Program-made: the position numbers and the translations under genes | NCBI GenBank assembly: GCA_964506935.1 | Contig: CAZDOD010000034.1 | Span: forward strand, 1 to 20,704 | Length of the DNA stretch: 20,704 nt | Direction: 5' to 3' | Source of the DNA: CAZDOD01 sp964506935 | GTDB taxonomy: Bacteria; Desulfobacterota; Zymogenia; Zymogenales; Zymogenaceae | The notes under the pieces: model-generated | Databases searched by the model: none | The model's input: only the letters and a program-made list of their open reading frames with translations | What the model was told of the DNA's origin: nothing | In this document: positions 8,212 to 16,419 of the stretch, in pieces | Layout of the letters: the number at the start of each line of letters is the position of its first letter | Position numbering within the stretch: position 1 is the first letter of the stretch

Positions 8212-9725
8212 TGAGAAATCATCATTATCGCCGTCTAAAGGTCTTATTAAAGATCTTACCCATTTTTATTATCTTTTCGGCTTGGGCATGCAAAAACAAA
8301 GGCGGGGAAGAATCCCAGCCCGAAACGAAGAAATTTTCCGTAACTGAAGAGACACCGCTCGTCGAGGTGACCGCCGACGACGAGCTTGACTACCTGAAGC
8401 CGAAGATCGAAGGGGAAGTGGAATTGACTCAATTCTACACCGTCCAGATGGGGGCTTTTACCAACCTCGAAAACGCACACAAGACGCTCTCGGACCTCAA
8501 GGGCCGAGGATACGACGCCTTCCTCTTCGAGAACACCGCTACACCGCAGACCCTCTACAAGGTCGGGGTCGGAGCATTTGAAAATAAGGAGGCGGCCGAA
8601 GAGTATCTCACAGGACTCAGAGTCCCCGGATACGAGGGGTTGTGGATCACAATGGTGAGGTCCGGCCCGGAGTCGAAACTTCCATCGCCGGAAGTTGGTT
8701 CTGAAGAAGGTTCGACCGAGCCCGAATCCACATGGAAGATGGCCTTTATAAGCGACAGGGGAGACAGCTGGGGCGTGTGGTTTATACGAAAAAACAAGGA
8801 GCCTGTGCTCCTCGCAGAAGGTGACGAGAGCCTGAGAAGGCCCATGATCTCACCGGACGCTATGAAGGTCGCCTTTATCCGTACAGAAGATGAAGGTGCG
8901 GGGGGGGAAATCTCTGTGGTCGACACCTATGGATCAAAGGAGGAGTTCGTCATCCCGTCGCCCCTACCCCTTAATTATCATCTGTGGGTAACCTCCGACA
9001 CCCTCGCATATGTGTCCACCTCGGGTCGTAGTATTTCCGAAAACAAGATAATCATCTACGACGTTTTGAGAAAAGAGGGTGAGGTACTATTTTCTACCGA
9101 CAAATACACGATCGGAGACCTCTCACTCTCCCCCGACGGCCTCTATCTCGCCTACCACGCCTCACTCGAAATGGTAGGAGAGGACACCGACGATGCGATC
9201 CACGTCGGCGTGATCGACCTGAAGACGGGCGAAAAGAGCGTCATCAGGGCGGGATATACCACGAGGTTCCTTGGATGGTACTCCGATGATTCGCTCCTAA
9301 TTGCATATCATGCAGAGCCGGGCGAGGGGGGAAAATTCGACTACTCTTTCGCCAAATCCGATCCTAAGGGGAAAGACATCGTTATAATGGAGGACTTGGA
9401 CGGTGTAACAAATGTCGGGAGTGGAGTAACGTCCCCAAACGGTCGTTTTGTCGCCTTTCTCACCTGGGTTGTCGATAAAGAATCCAAAAGCCGAACAACA
9501 AAAGAACTCTGGCTCTTTGACCTGAAAGAACAGAAAACAAAAAAGCTCCTCAAAAAGGACTCCATCATCTACGGTACCGCCTGGGCACCCGACTCGAAAC
9601 AGCTTGGATTCACATCGAAGGCCAACACGAAATTGAATGTCTTTATAGTTAAGGACATCGGAAATCCCGTGGCCGAGAGATTTTTGGGGAAAGAAGACAA
9701 CACATATGATTTAGACTGGCGCTAG
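8211..9725 (+). CDS. SPOR domain and TolB-like beta-propeller lipoprotein
   Basis: A 504-residue probable exported lipoprotein. The ATG at 8211 overlaps the polA stop and has GAGG 7 bases upstream inside polA; a TTG one codon earlier is a less likely start. A basic N-terminus and hydrophobic stretch end at SAWAC with Cys27 as the candidate lipidation site; the lipobox is imperfect because Trp takes an unusual position. Residues about 73-149 form a SPOR domain: FYTVQMGAFTNLENA, then LYKVGVGAFENKEAA, the typical two-repeat pattern that binds denuded septal peptidoglycan. Residues about 170-504 contain repeated propeller strands such as ISPDAMKVAFI, LSPDGLYLAY, TSPNGRFVAFL and WAPDSKQLGF, as in TolB/PD40 propellers. 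A cell-wall-linked binding or scaffold role is inferred; no catalytic motif is seen. Coupling to polA is probably transcriptional convenience. Confidence 0.85.
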   Translation: MRNHHYRRLKVLLKILPIFIIFSAWACKNKGGEESQPETKKFSVTEETPLVEVTADDELDYLKPKIEGEVELTQFYTVQMGAFTNLENAHKTLSDLKGRGYDAFLFENTATPQTLYKVGVGAFENKEAAEEYLTGLRVPGYEGLWITMVRSGPESKLPSPEVGSEEGSTEPESTWKMAFISDRGDSWGVWFIRKNKEPVLLAEGDESLRRPMISPDAMKVAFIRTEDEGAGGEISVVDTYGSKEEFVIPSPLPLNYHLWVTSDTLAYVSTSGRSISENKIIIYDVLRKEGEVLFSTDKYTIGDLSLSPDGLYLAYHASLEMVGEDTDDAIHVGVIDLKTGEKSVIRAGYTTRFLGWYSDDSLLIAYHAEPGEGGKFDYSFAKSDPKGKDIVIMEDLDGVTNVGSGVTSPNGRFVAFLTWVVDKESKSRTTKELWLFDLKEQKTKKLLKKDSIIYGTAWAPDSKQLGFTSKANTKLNVFIVKDIGNPVAERFLGKEDNTYDLDWR

Positions 9726-9854
9726 GAGTTTTTTACTATCCGGCGTATCTTAATAAGAGCAGACTTTTTGAGGGGATCGAAAATTCGATATCCTGACAGG
9801 GCCTTCGGCCGTAAATATCTGATAAGTTTGGAGTTATATATTGCGGTATAAAAA

Positions 9855-10490
9855 ATGGTCGCTGAAGAGATTGTGAGGTTCCCCTCCGAGGACGTGACGC
9901 TCGTCGGGGGACTTACGTCGTCGGGCAAAAAATCGCCGGGCACAGTCATCTGTCACCCCCACCCCGACTACGGCGGGAGCATGCACAATAACGTAGTTGA
10001 GGCCGTAATGGGGGCATTGTCGCCGCTTGGATACTCGACACTCCGCTTCAACTTTCGCGGGGTCAGTGGGAGCGGGGGCTATTCCGAGGGGACGCTCACG
10101 GATTCAAGGGATGTCAGGGCGGCACTCGATTTCGTCCAAGACAGGGAGGATTTTGACCCCATATATCTAGTTGGATACTCCTACGGAGCGTGGGTCGGCC
10201 TCTTCCATGCGGTGTCGGATAAAAGGGTCAAGGGGTGGGCGGGGATATCGCCGCCGGTCAACATGTTTGATTTCTCATTTTTAGAAAAGGCAACGGGCAA
10301 AAAGCTGATAGCAGTTGGCGACCGCGACATGTTTTGCGATCTCGGTGTGCTTAAAGACATCTTTGAAAGGATCGGTGAGCCCAAGAAATTCGTCACGATC
10401 TCAGGCGCCGATCATTTCTACGTGGGTTATGAGGGGAGTCTGGCGGATAAGGTCTCGGATTTTTTCAGGGGGATGGAAGGTGGAAAGTGA
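9855..10490 (+). CDS. Alpha/beta hydrolase (COG2945-like small serine hydrolase)
   Basis: A 211-residue single-domain alpha/beta hydrolase. The nucleophile elbow is GYSYG with Ser109. The acid is Asp156 or Asp158 in AVGDRDMF and the histidine is His187 in GADHFY, so a complete triad can be assigned. The HPHPDYGGSMHNN segment (34-46) and NFRGVSGSGG (66-75) match small cytoplasmic dienelactone-hydrolase-like or COG2945 proteins. There is no signal peptide. The substrate cannot be deduced. No clear Shine-Dalgarno precedes the ATG at 9855, only GCGGTATAAAAA. The gene starts 129 bases after the propeller lipoprotein gene and converges with the TPR gene downstream. Confidence 0.85.
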   Translation: MVAEEIVRFPSEDVTLVGGLTSSGKKSPGTVICHPHPDYGGSMHNNVVEAVMGALSPLGYSTLRFNFRGVSGSGGYSEGTLTDSRDVRAALDFVQDREDFDPIYLVGYSYGAWVGLFHAVSDKRVKGWAGISPPVNMFDFSFLEKATGKKLIAVGDRDMFCDLGVLKDIFERIGEPKKFVTISGADHFYVGYEGSLADKVSDFFRGMEGGK

Positions 10491-10562
10491 TTGACTTTTA
10501 GGCTTTCGGTCGTACCAAAAAAGATTTCGGCACATCTTTTGTCTCGTGATAAAAACCTGATA

Positions 10563-11435
10563 TTATCTTTTATCCCTCCTCTCTTTACGCTCGGAAATTA
10601 CCTTTAGAATCAAAAGGAGGGTGATCAATCCGTCACTGTCTCCAGAAGATCCCGTCGACGCCCCACCCTCGTCCCTTCCCATGATATCTTCGTATATATC
10701 CCTTACCTTCTGATTTTCCGGGTCCATCCTCAATGCATTTGTGATCTCCTCCCTCGCCTCATTAAGCCAGCCCCTGTCGGCCATTGATAGTGCAAGATAT
10801 GCCCTTGTCATCGGATCATCGGGATTTGTGTGGACGATGTGATCAAAGACGCCGAACGCCTCTTCGGTCATACCCATATTGCCGTAGCAAATCCCAAGCT
10901 GTAACCACCAGTCGAGATCTGCGGGATTATCCTTAAGGTAGATAGATATCTCCCCCGCCGCCTCTTCGGACATACCCATGCTCAAAAAGCAAAATCCCAT
11001 CCGGGCGTTCATATAGGTGTTGTTGGGGTCCCTTTTGAGGATATTTCGGTAGTGATCTATGGCATCCGAAAAACGCTCCTCCTTTTCAAAGTAGTGCCCG
11101 AGCGAGATCATCGCGTTCAGGCTCTCGGGGTCCAATCTCAACGCCTCAGAGATAAATCCTTCCGCGAGATCCGACCTCCCCATCGTAAGGCAGGAGTCGG
11201 AGAGCCCCGAGAGGATATCGGCCTCTTCGGGACAGAGTTCGTTGGCATACGAAAAATAGGAGAAGGCATCTTCGCCCATCCCCTGATTAAGTGAGGCGCA
11301 GCCGAGGAGATAGAAGATATCCGGCTCATCGGGAAATTTTAACGACGCCTCCTTTAGTATGGCCTCGGCCTCCTGATAGAAGCTCAGGTCTATCAGTTCC
11401 CTCGATGCATTCAAGACAGTGTCAACTTCGTCCAT
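10563..11435 (-). CDS. TPR repeat protein with short hydrophobic C-terminal segment
   Basis: A 290-residue protein made almost entirely of tetratricopeptide repeats. Successive units of about 34 residues carry the usual small residue and DP/NP turn pattern, for example ALRLDPESLNAMISLGHYFEKEERFSDAI split over neighbouring units, then LKRDPNNTYMNARMG, LKDNPADLDWWLQLG, HTNPDDPMTRAYLALS and ALRMDPENQKVRDIY, giving about seven repeats. After a Gly/Ser-rich linker (GGASTGSSGDSDG) the protein ends with a short hydrophobic stretch (LITLLLILKVI) and a basic tail (SERKERRDKR). There is no N-terminal signal peptide. TPR proteins are protein-binding scaffolds; no partner is named by the sequence. AAAGGA lies close before the ATG. 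It has its own promoter downstream of the HerA-like gene. Confidence 0.85.
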   Translation of the reverse strand: MDEVDTVLNASRELIDLSFYQEAEAILKEASLKFPDEPDIFYLLGCASLNQGMGEDAFSYFSYANELCPEEADILSGLSDSCLTMGRSDLAEGFISEALRLDPESLNAMISLGHYFEKEERFSDAIDHYRNILKRDPNNTYMNARMGFCFLSMGMSEEAAGEISIYLKDNPADLDWWLQLGICYGNMGMTEEAFGVFDHIVHTNPDDPMTRAYLALSMADRGWLNEAREEITNALRMDPENQKVRDIYEDIMGRDEGGASTGSSGDSDGLITLLLILKVISERKERRDKR

Positions 11436-11507
11436 TTTTCCTTTAATTCAAGAAATCAACAAATCGGAAATTTTAAAAAAAGAACGGGCGGCCAAACCAG
11501 CCAATTA

Positions 11508-11537
11508 ATTATAGCCCAATTATACCACCTTTTCCAA
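11508..11537 (-). promoter_or_regulatory. Promoter for the TPR gene, within a cluster of three TATAAT boxes
   Basis: Reading on the minus strand, a perfect -10 TATAAT (11513-11508) is preceded at 18 bases by TTGGAA (11537-11532, 4 of 6 matches to the -35). Two further perfect TATAAT hexamers lie upstream at 11524-11519 and 11544-11539, without good -35 partners. The expected leader to the TPR ATG at 11435 is about 66 bases. Confidence 0.5.
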
Positions 11538-11552
11538 AATTATAAAGCCTTT

Positions 11553-13958
11553 TCAGACAGGAATCCACAATATTCCGAAATCTTTCAAAAAGATATCGTT
11601 TTTCTCCAGCGATACCTCGACCTCCTCCGTCACCCCGGCTTTTTCCTTTGCCCCCTCCTCAATCTTTTTGACCTCTTCTTCCAATTTAACCGAGAGGTCG
11701 TCCATCTCCTTTTTGAGTTCCAATAACCCTGCCTCGATCCCATCCATCATACCTTTGGCCTTCTTGGTCATTCTCCTTTTTGTCACGGCGCTCGAAAGCC
11801 CCGTAGTCCTCCTCCTCCCGAAGACGAGGCCGAGGGCGGTCTCCCCGATTGAAAAGATTTCTTCTTTCTTTCTATCCTCATACTCCATCTCCCTCATCGA
11901 GAGATACCTCTGTTCCTGCTTTATCTTTTTTTCGATCGACTCTATATTCTTCTTATACTTTTCGGTGATCTTCTCGACCTCCCCCGCCGCCTTATCCTCC
12001 GCAATCTCCAAGATCCTCGAGATAAAATCCTCCTTCTTCTCCCCGAAATCTGAAAAGACGTCAAAATGGGAGTTTTTCAGTAGGGTGACTTTTTCGCCCG
12101 AATAGAGATAATTCACAAAATCCGAGGAAAGCCCGCTTCCGGCCCCCTTACCTGACAGCCAGTTCGGGAGGGCCTGATACCCCAGGACATTTTCACCTGC
12201 GACCGATACCTCCCTTTCAATCTCGGAGTCTTCCGGCAGGCTCATCGATTCGTCCCATCTCATCGTCACGTCAGATATCGGAAAGAGGACCTTTATGATT
12301 GCTTTTGTGTGTGATTTATCGCTTTTCTCGATGTCGAATTTCGCATCGGCCCTTGCAAGGATTGCGGGGACGAAACGAAATCCCCGCTCGGTCTCGGTCT
12401 CCTTTTTCGGGATGAGAGTCGAAAAAATATTATATGCAGCGCTGTTCGGCGAGAGGAAGTAATTTCCCATGCCGACATCAGGAGCGGCCGGCAGTAGGTC
12501 ATCGGGAATCGTCGCCGCCGCTTTACCTTTAGCTTCGGTGGACAACTTCAGCGCCTCATCCTCTACACCGCTCTTCGGGAGTTCTCTCAGGCGATCCTTC
12601 GAGACCGGCCCCCTTAGGTAAGACATCGCCCATCGTGTCTTGAAGATAGTGGGTTTGCCCTCGTGGACGTTGTGGAGGAGAAAGGCCCTCTTTTCGAGCC
12701 CGGAAATTATGTCGTCCAGCCTTTTCGGGTCGGGGCCGGCGCCCGATGCGTAGGAGAGTCCTTCCAGAAGGCGCTCCTTGTCCCTTTTCGTCTGGAGCCT
12801 CCCGATGAACCACGAGCCGGCGTTCGTGAGGGCCTTATAGTCGAGGTCTACGGGGTTCTGCGTCGCGACGAGTAGCCCCACCCCGAAGGCCCTCGCCTGT
12901 TTCAGGAGCGTAAGTATCGGTTTCTTCGTCGGGGGGTCCTGCGGATGCGGGGGGAGCATCCCCAAGGCCTCGTCTATATATACGAGGAGGCGAAGCTTCG
13001 ATGTCCCCTCCTGTCCCTTCATCCACGAGATTAGGTTCCAGAGGAGCATCGTGATGAAAAAGTGCCTCTCCTTTTCCGACAGATGGGCGAGGTAGAAGAT
13101 CGATGCGCCCGGCTTATCCTTTTTCGGCCTCAAGAAAAAGTCGATCGAGAGAGGGGGGCCCTTTCTCCACGCCTCAAACGTCGGCGATGCGATGATGTTG
13201 TTTAGGGCCATGGCCAGTTCAAACCTCTCGGACTTCGGATAGAACGTCTCGAGGTCGAAGACGCCGACCCTCTTCATCGGGGGATCGGCGATAAATGTGA
13301 TGATCTTTTCGAGGTTGAGGTCCTGACCCCGCTCCCACGCCTCCTCCCATATCACCGAAAGGAGGATATGCTCCCTTGACTTTATCGGATCGGCCTCTAT
13401 CCCGACCAGAGAAAGCAAGGCCGAGACCGATCCGGAGATGAGGTCTTTTATCCTCTCATCGTCTTCACCGACGCCCCCTTCGGGAATCTTAAAGGAGTTT
13501 AGGATATTTACGGGGACGGATGCGCTGCTTCCGGGCGTAAATACCGTAAAATCACACGATTCCTTGAACTTTTTTACCCTGTCTCCCGATATCCCCCACT
13601 CACCGTGCCCTTTTTTCCATAAAGACGCTGTTCTTTCAGCCACCTCCTCGATATTTCCCCCCTCCTTTTTGGCTTCTGCAGGATCTATCCACGGGAGGAA
13701 ATCGGACGGCTTATAATCAGGGAAGGCAAGAAGGAGGTTTGTCATATCCCCCTTCGGGTCGATGATAATCGTGGGTATCCCACTGAGCGCCGCCTCCTCT
13801 AGAAGTATCACCGAAAGCCCGGTCTTTCCGCTCCCGGTCATCCCCAGAACAACGCCGTGGGTGACGAGATCATCGGGATCATAATAGAGGTCTTCTGTCG
13901 TCGACTCCCCTTTATCAAAATCGAACACCCTTCCCAAATAGAATTTTTCTATATCCAT
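11553..13958 (-). CDS. HerA-like ATPase (DUF87 type) with C-terminal coiled coil
   Basis: An 801-residue ATPase of the HerA/FtsK class. Residues about 1-70 carry the N-terminal pattern THGVVLGMTGSGKT (Walker A 39-46, Lys45) and PTIIIDPKGDMTN, typical of HerA-like helicases. Walker B is LRLLVYIDEALGML with Asp329-Glu330. A sensor strand, LLVATQNP (362-369), and arginine-rich stretches (FIGRLQTKRDKERL) follow. The C-terminal third is different: after a mixed region it has long charged heptad-like helices (roughly 660-780, rich in EKK/EEV) interrupted by a short SIGETALGLVFGRRRTTGL segment. Such proteins assemble as hexameric DNA pumps in known relatives. No NurA, Sir2 or other HerA partner gene adjoins. 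AGGAG stands 5 bases before the ATG. It follows the CapA-type gene by 23 bases and is probably cotranscribed with it. Cellular role unknown. Confidence 0.87.
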   Translation of the reverse strand: MDIEKFYLGRVFDFDKGESTTEDLYYDPDDLVTHGVVLGMTGSGKTGLSVILLEEAALSGIPTIIIDPKGDMTNLLLAFPDYKPSDFLPWIDPAEAKKEGGNIEEVAERTASLWKKGHGEWGISGDRVKKFKESCDFTVFTPGSSASVPVNILNSFKIPEGGVGEDDERIKDLISGSVSALLSLVGIEADPIKSREHILLSVIWEEAWERGQDLNLEKIITFIADPPMKRVGVFDLETFYPKSERFELAMALNNIIASPTFEAWRKGPPLSIDFFLRPKKDKPGASIFYLAHLSEKERHFFITMLLWNLISWMKGQEGTSKLRLLVYIDEALGMLPPHPQDPPTKKPILTLLKQARAFGVGLLVATQNPVDLDYKALTNAGSWFIGRLQTKRDKERLLEGLSYASGAGPDPKRLDDIISGLEKRAFLLHNVHEGKPTIFKTRWAMSYLRGPVSKDRLRELPKSGVEDEALKLSTEAKGKAAATIPDDLLPAAPDVGMGNYFLSPNSAAYNIFSTLIPKKETETERGFRFVPAILARADAKFDIEKSDKSHTKAIIKVLFPISDVTMRWDESMSLPEDSEIEREVSVAGENVLGYQALPNWLSGKGAGSGLSSDFVNYLYSGEKVTLLKNSHFDVFSDFGEKKEDFISRILEIAEDKAAGEVEKITEKYKKNIESIEKKIKQEQRYLSMREMEYEDRKKEEIFSIGETALGLVFGRRRTTGLSSAVTKRRMTKKAKGMMDGIEAGLLELKKEMDDLSVKLEEEVKKIEEGAKEKAGVTEEVEVSLEKNDIFLKDFGILWIPV

Positions 13959-13981
13959 TTCGACTCCTTTTCCTTAAAATC

Positions 13982-15085
13982 TCAAGGTCTTTGGGGTCTA
14001 TCTTCACCCGCCCCCAAAAATGTCTCCCCCTCAAGATAAAAAGTTTTGTCCTCTACTTTTTCCTCACAGGCAACAGGAGAAAACGATATATCCTCGATGT
14101 GAGATAAGATCTCTTCCGCCAAATCCCCCTCTGCAACCTCCGGCTGAAATCCGCAGACCACGGGGATCATCTCGTAGGACTTCACCCCATCTTTTGTCAG
14201 GGTCAAAATAAGTATTATGCTCCGCTTTTTCCAAATCGATTCTTTGGTAGTCTGGTGGAATGCGAAGTTTCCGAGTGAATAGATAATAAAGGTATCATTA
14301 TATATCTCGATCCCCTGCGGGACATGGGGATGGTGGCCGAGGATTATATCCGCGCCCGAATCTGCGATCTCATGGGCGAGATCAACCGTCGAGTCCCACG
14401 GGCGGTCCTTATATTCCCTGTCCCAGTGGGCGCTCACCACCACTATGTCCACCGTGTCACGAACGTCGGCGATAGCCTGACTTAACCTTTCCATATCAAG
14501 CCAGGCGAGGTAGTCGAATGCATCATGATCGGGATATATCCCGTAGTTGAAGATATTGGTCACGGCAAAAAACGCGATCTTTATCCCATTTACCTCAAAC
14601 ATCGCCGGGGTATAGGCCGAATCCAAATCCTGACCTGTCCCTGTATACTTTATCCCCACCCTGTCGAGATGCAATTGGGTTTCAAACAGGGCGTCCTCTC
14701 CGAAATCCCATACGTGGTTGTTGGCGAGAGATACGATATCAAAGCCGGCGTTTGCGAGCGAATCGGCCGCGGCTGGGGGCGCCGTGAAGCGCCATACGCC
14801 CCTTTTCGTCACACCATTCTGATCCGATATCGTGCTCTCGAGGTTGGCAAAGGCGATGTCCGCTCCGCTGATTATATCGCGGACCTTCTCAAAGGCGAAA
14901 TCGACATCCCCATCGAGGATGATCTTTCCCGCCTTCCTCCCAAGGTTTATGTCACCTACGGCGAGGAGGGTGCATTCCGGGGGCTCGGCGGCAAATTCAC
15001 TTGGGACACCGCCGCCGATATGTGTACATGCCGGGATGAAAACGAGGATTAGAATTACAGGAAAAAATCTTGCTATCTTACCCAT
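13982..15085 (-). CDS. CapA-family metallophosphatase-like lipoprotein
   Basis: A 367-residue protein of the PGA_cap/CapA family, a calcineurin-like metallophosphoesterase fold. An N-terminal hydrophobic segment ends at FIPAC, with Cys20 as the lipidation site. Conserved metal-site motifs are in order: AVGDINLGR (Asp45), FANLEST (Asn81, Glu83), SLANNHVWDFGE (Asn123, His124), VVSAHWDREY (His220) and ILGHHPHVPQGIE (His251, His254). Homologues are known from poly-gamma-glutamate capsule synthesis, but capB/capC partners are absent, so capsule formation should not be assumed. The protein is likely exported and anchored to a membrane. The start lacks a clear Shine-Dalgarno. The stop lies 23 bases before the HerA-like gene. 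The region to 15351 upstream is divergent with the next lipoprotein gene. Confidence 0.88.
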   Translation of the reverse strand: MGKIARFFPVILILVFIPACTHIGGGVPSEFAAEPPECTLLAVGDINLGRKAGKIILDGDVDFAFEKVRDIISGADIAFANLESTISDQNGVTKRGVWRFTAPPAAADSLANAGFDIVSLANNHVWDFGEDALFETQLHLDRVGIKYTGTGQDLDSAYTPAMFEVNGIKIAFFAVTNIFNYGIYPDHDAFDYLAWLDMERLSQAIADVRDTVDIVVVSAHWDREYKDRPWDSTVDLAHEIADSGADIILGHHPHVPQGIEIYNDTFIIYSLGNFAFHQTTKESIWKKRSIILILTLTKDGVKSYEMIPVVCGFQPEVAEGDLAEEILSHIEDISFSPVACEEKVEDKTFYLEGETFLGAGEDRPQRP

Positions 15086-15148
15086 AATTACCCATAAGGG
15101 ACGCCCCGTAAAATCAAAAAAGCCTCTAGATGGATTAAAAAATCCTGC

Positions 15149-15177
15149 TTGACAGATTTTCCTAAAGAAAATAAAAT
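15149..15177 (+). promoter_or_regulatory. sigma70-like promoter with a long structured leader
   Basis: Perfect -35 TTGACA (15149-15154), 17-base spacer, -10 TAAAAT (15172-15177, 5 of 6). Transcription from about 15184 would give a leader of roughly 170 bases to the GTG at 15352. The leader contains an 8-bp inverted repeat (15194-15201 with 15236-15243) enclosing an inner CCG/CGG stem around ATTTTTTAAAAAAT (15205-15225). A separate TATAAT is present at 15301-15306 without a good -35. Confidence 0.6.
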
Positions 15178-15351
15178 GATAACAGATAATCGCACAAAAC
15201 GAAACCGATTTTTTAAAAAATACGGCTTCGAATTCCGTTTTGTCTTATGTCCGGAAAAGTTCCCTAACTTGCCAAGCGTTTTTTTGGGGAAATTTTGTAT
15301 TATAATGGGAAAAAGTTCTTAGCTATTTCAATGAAAGAAAGGATCAATTCA

Positions 15352-16335
15352 GTGAGAGACTATCGTTTTATATTTTTTAAAATCAAAAAGTTTTTTCTGA
15401 GGTCTTCCATCATCCCAACAGCAGCACTCATCATCACCCTTTCGACCGGGTGCGCCACCATCCCTGAGCCGGCGGAATACACCCTCCCCTATACGCCGGG
15501 ATACGGTGTGTATATCGACCACATCATAATGGAGGCCCTTGAAGATGTCCTCCCCGAATTATCGGGCCCCGGGCCCGGCATCTACCCTTCGTATTACGAC
15601 CGCCTCTTCGAGGACGGCCGCCTTACCGTCGCCCTGTGCATAGGCACCGAAGATCTCGTAAACAACTTCTATAATGAAACGGGGGGCGGCGACCTCCTCA
15701 GGGTGATGGTCGAAAGATATATCGCCCCGATCAACGTCTACGGAAGGGAAATAATCATAGACGCCGTGGTTGTAGACAACAAAGAGGAGATGATCTCTGC
15801 CCTCGGAGAGCGGGAGGTCATCTTCGTCTATTCGCACTCCCGCTACGGCAACGGCTGGGCGCTTCATGAGGACGGACTCGACGAGCCCTTCAGGATGCAG
15901 TCCGATCCCATCAGTATTCCGAAAAAACAGCTGCACAGTTATGAGGGTGAGATCATAAGTGAGTCAAGCACACACTACCATCTTGCGCCCAATACACAGG
16001 ATATCGACAAGGTCGTCCCGTACCCGGGATTTCAGATCATCGTGGGGCTCTCGTGCACAAGCAAAAGACACTTCATGAAAGAGCTCCTAAAAATGAGGGG
16101 TGGAAATCCCTCCATGATGATCCTGACGGTGGGGGCCGGAAGTTTTATAGAAATGAGATATAAGATATTTAAGAGATTTTTTTCCGGGATAGTCACCGGT
16201 GAGCCGATGAGTGAGATAGTCTCTGGGATGAACGATGTATGGCAGAGGATCCCCGACGAATTCTATGAGGAGTATGGAATCCGTTACAACTGGAAGCCGA
16301 GGCGGGTGATCGAACTCTCCTACGGCGATATATAA
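15352..16335 (+). CDS. Unrecognised lipoprotein with possible caspase-fold His/Cys pair
   Basis: I do not recognise a named family. The GTG at 15352 is chosen because GAAAGGA lies 8 bases before it and it gives a compact signal peptide; the frame also opens at an ATG (15331) and a TTG (15295), with poorer ribosome binding sites. The 327-residue product has a basic N-terminus, a hydrophobic stretch and the lipobox LSTGC (Cys34). In the mature part, a strand ending in a histidine (REVIFVYSHSRYGNG, His162) is followed 73 residues later by a strand ending in cysteine (GFQIIVGLSCTSKRHF, Cys235), then a third hydrophobic strand (MMILTVGAGSFIE) and a helix with SGIVTGEPMSEIVSGMNDVW. This order resembles clan CD cysteine peptidases (caspase, gingipain, CHAT), but it is inference from pattern alone. 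It is transcribed alone and divergently from the capA-like gene. Confidence 0.8.
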   Translation: MRDYRFIFFKIKKFFLRSSIIPTAALIITLSTGCATIPEPAEYTLPYTPGYGVYIDHIIMEALEDVLPELSGPGPGIYPSYYDRLFEDGRLTVALCIGTEDLVNNFYNETGGGDLLRVMVERYIAPINVYGREIIIDAVVVDNKEEMISALGEREVIFVYSHSRYGNGWALHEDGLDEPFRMQSDPISIPKKQLHSYEGEIISESSTHYHLAPNTQDIDKVVPYPGFQIIVGLSCTSKRHFMKELLKMRGGNPSMMILTVGAGSFIEMRYKIFKRFFSGIVTGEPMSEIVSGMNDVWQRIPDEFYEEYGIRYNWKPRRVIELSYGDI

Positions 16336-16419
16336 AACCAGAAAACAGAATGGAAAAATCTTATAATTACTGACTTCAGAAAATCTTATAATCCGAAAAC
16401 AGCTTTTATCTATTGTGGC

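Noticed and set aside
9776..9789. ATCGAA-AA-TTCGAT inverted repeat before the hydrolase gene
   Set aside because: Only six pairs with a two-base centre, and a repeat of this size is expected by chance; no link to a regulator.
10519..10540. AAAAGAT/ATCTTTT hairpin between convergent genes
   Set aside because: Seven almost all A-T pairs would be too weak for a terminator stem; kept out of the annotation.
11553..13958. HerA-like ATPase as part of an antiphage defence system
   Set aside because: No Sir2, DUF4297, NurA or nuclease gene adjoins and the neighbours are envelope proteins, so a defence label is not supported here.
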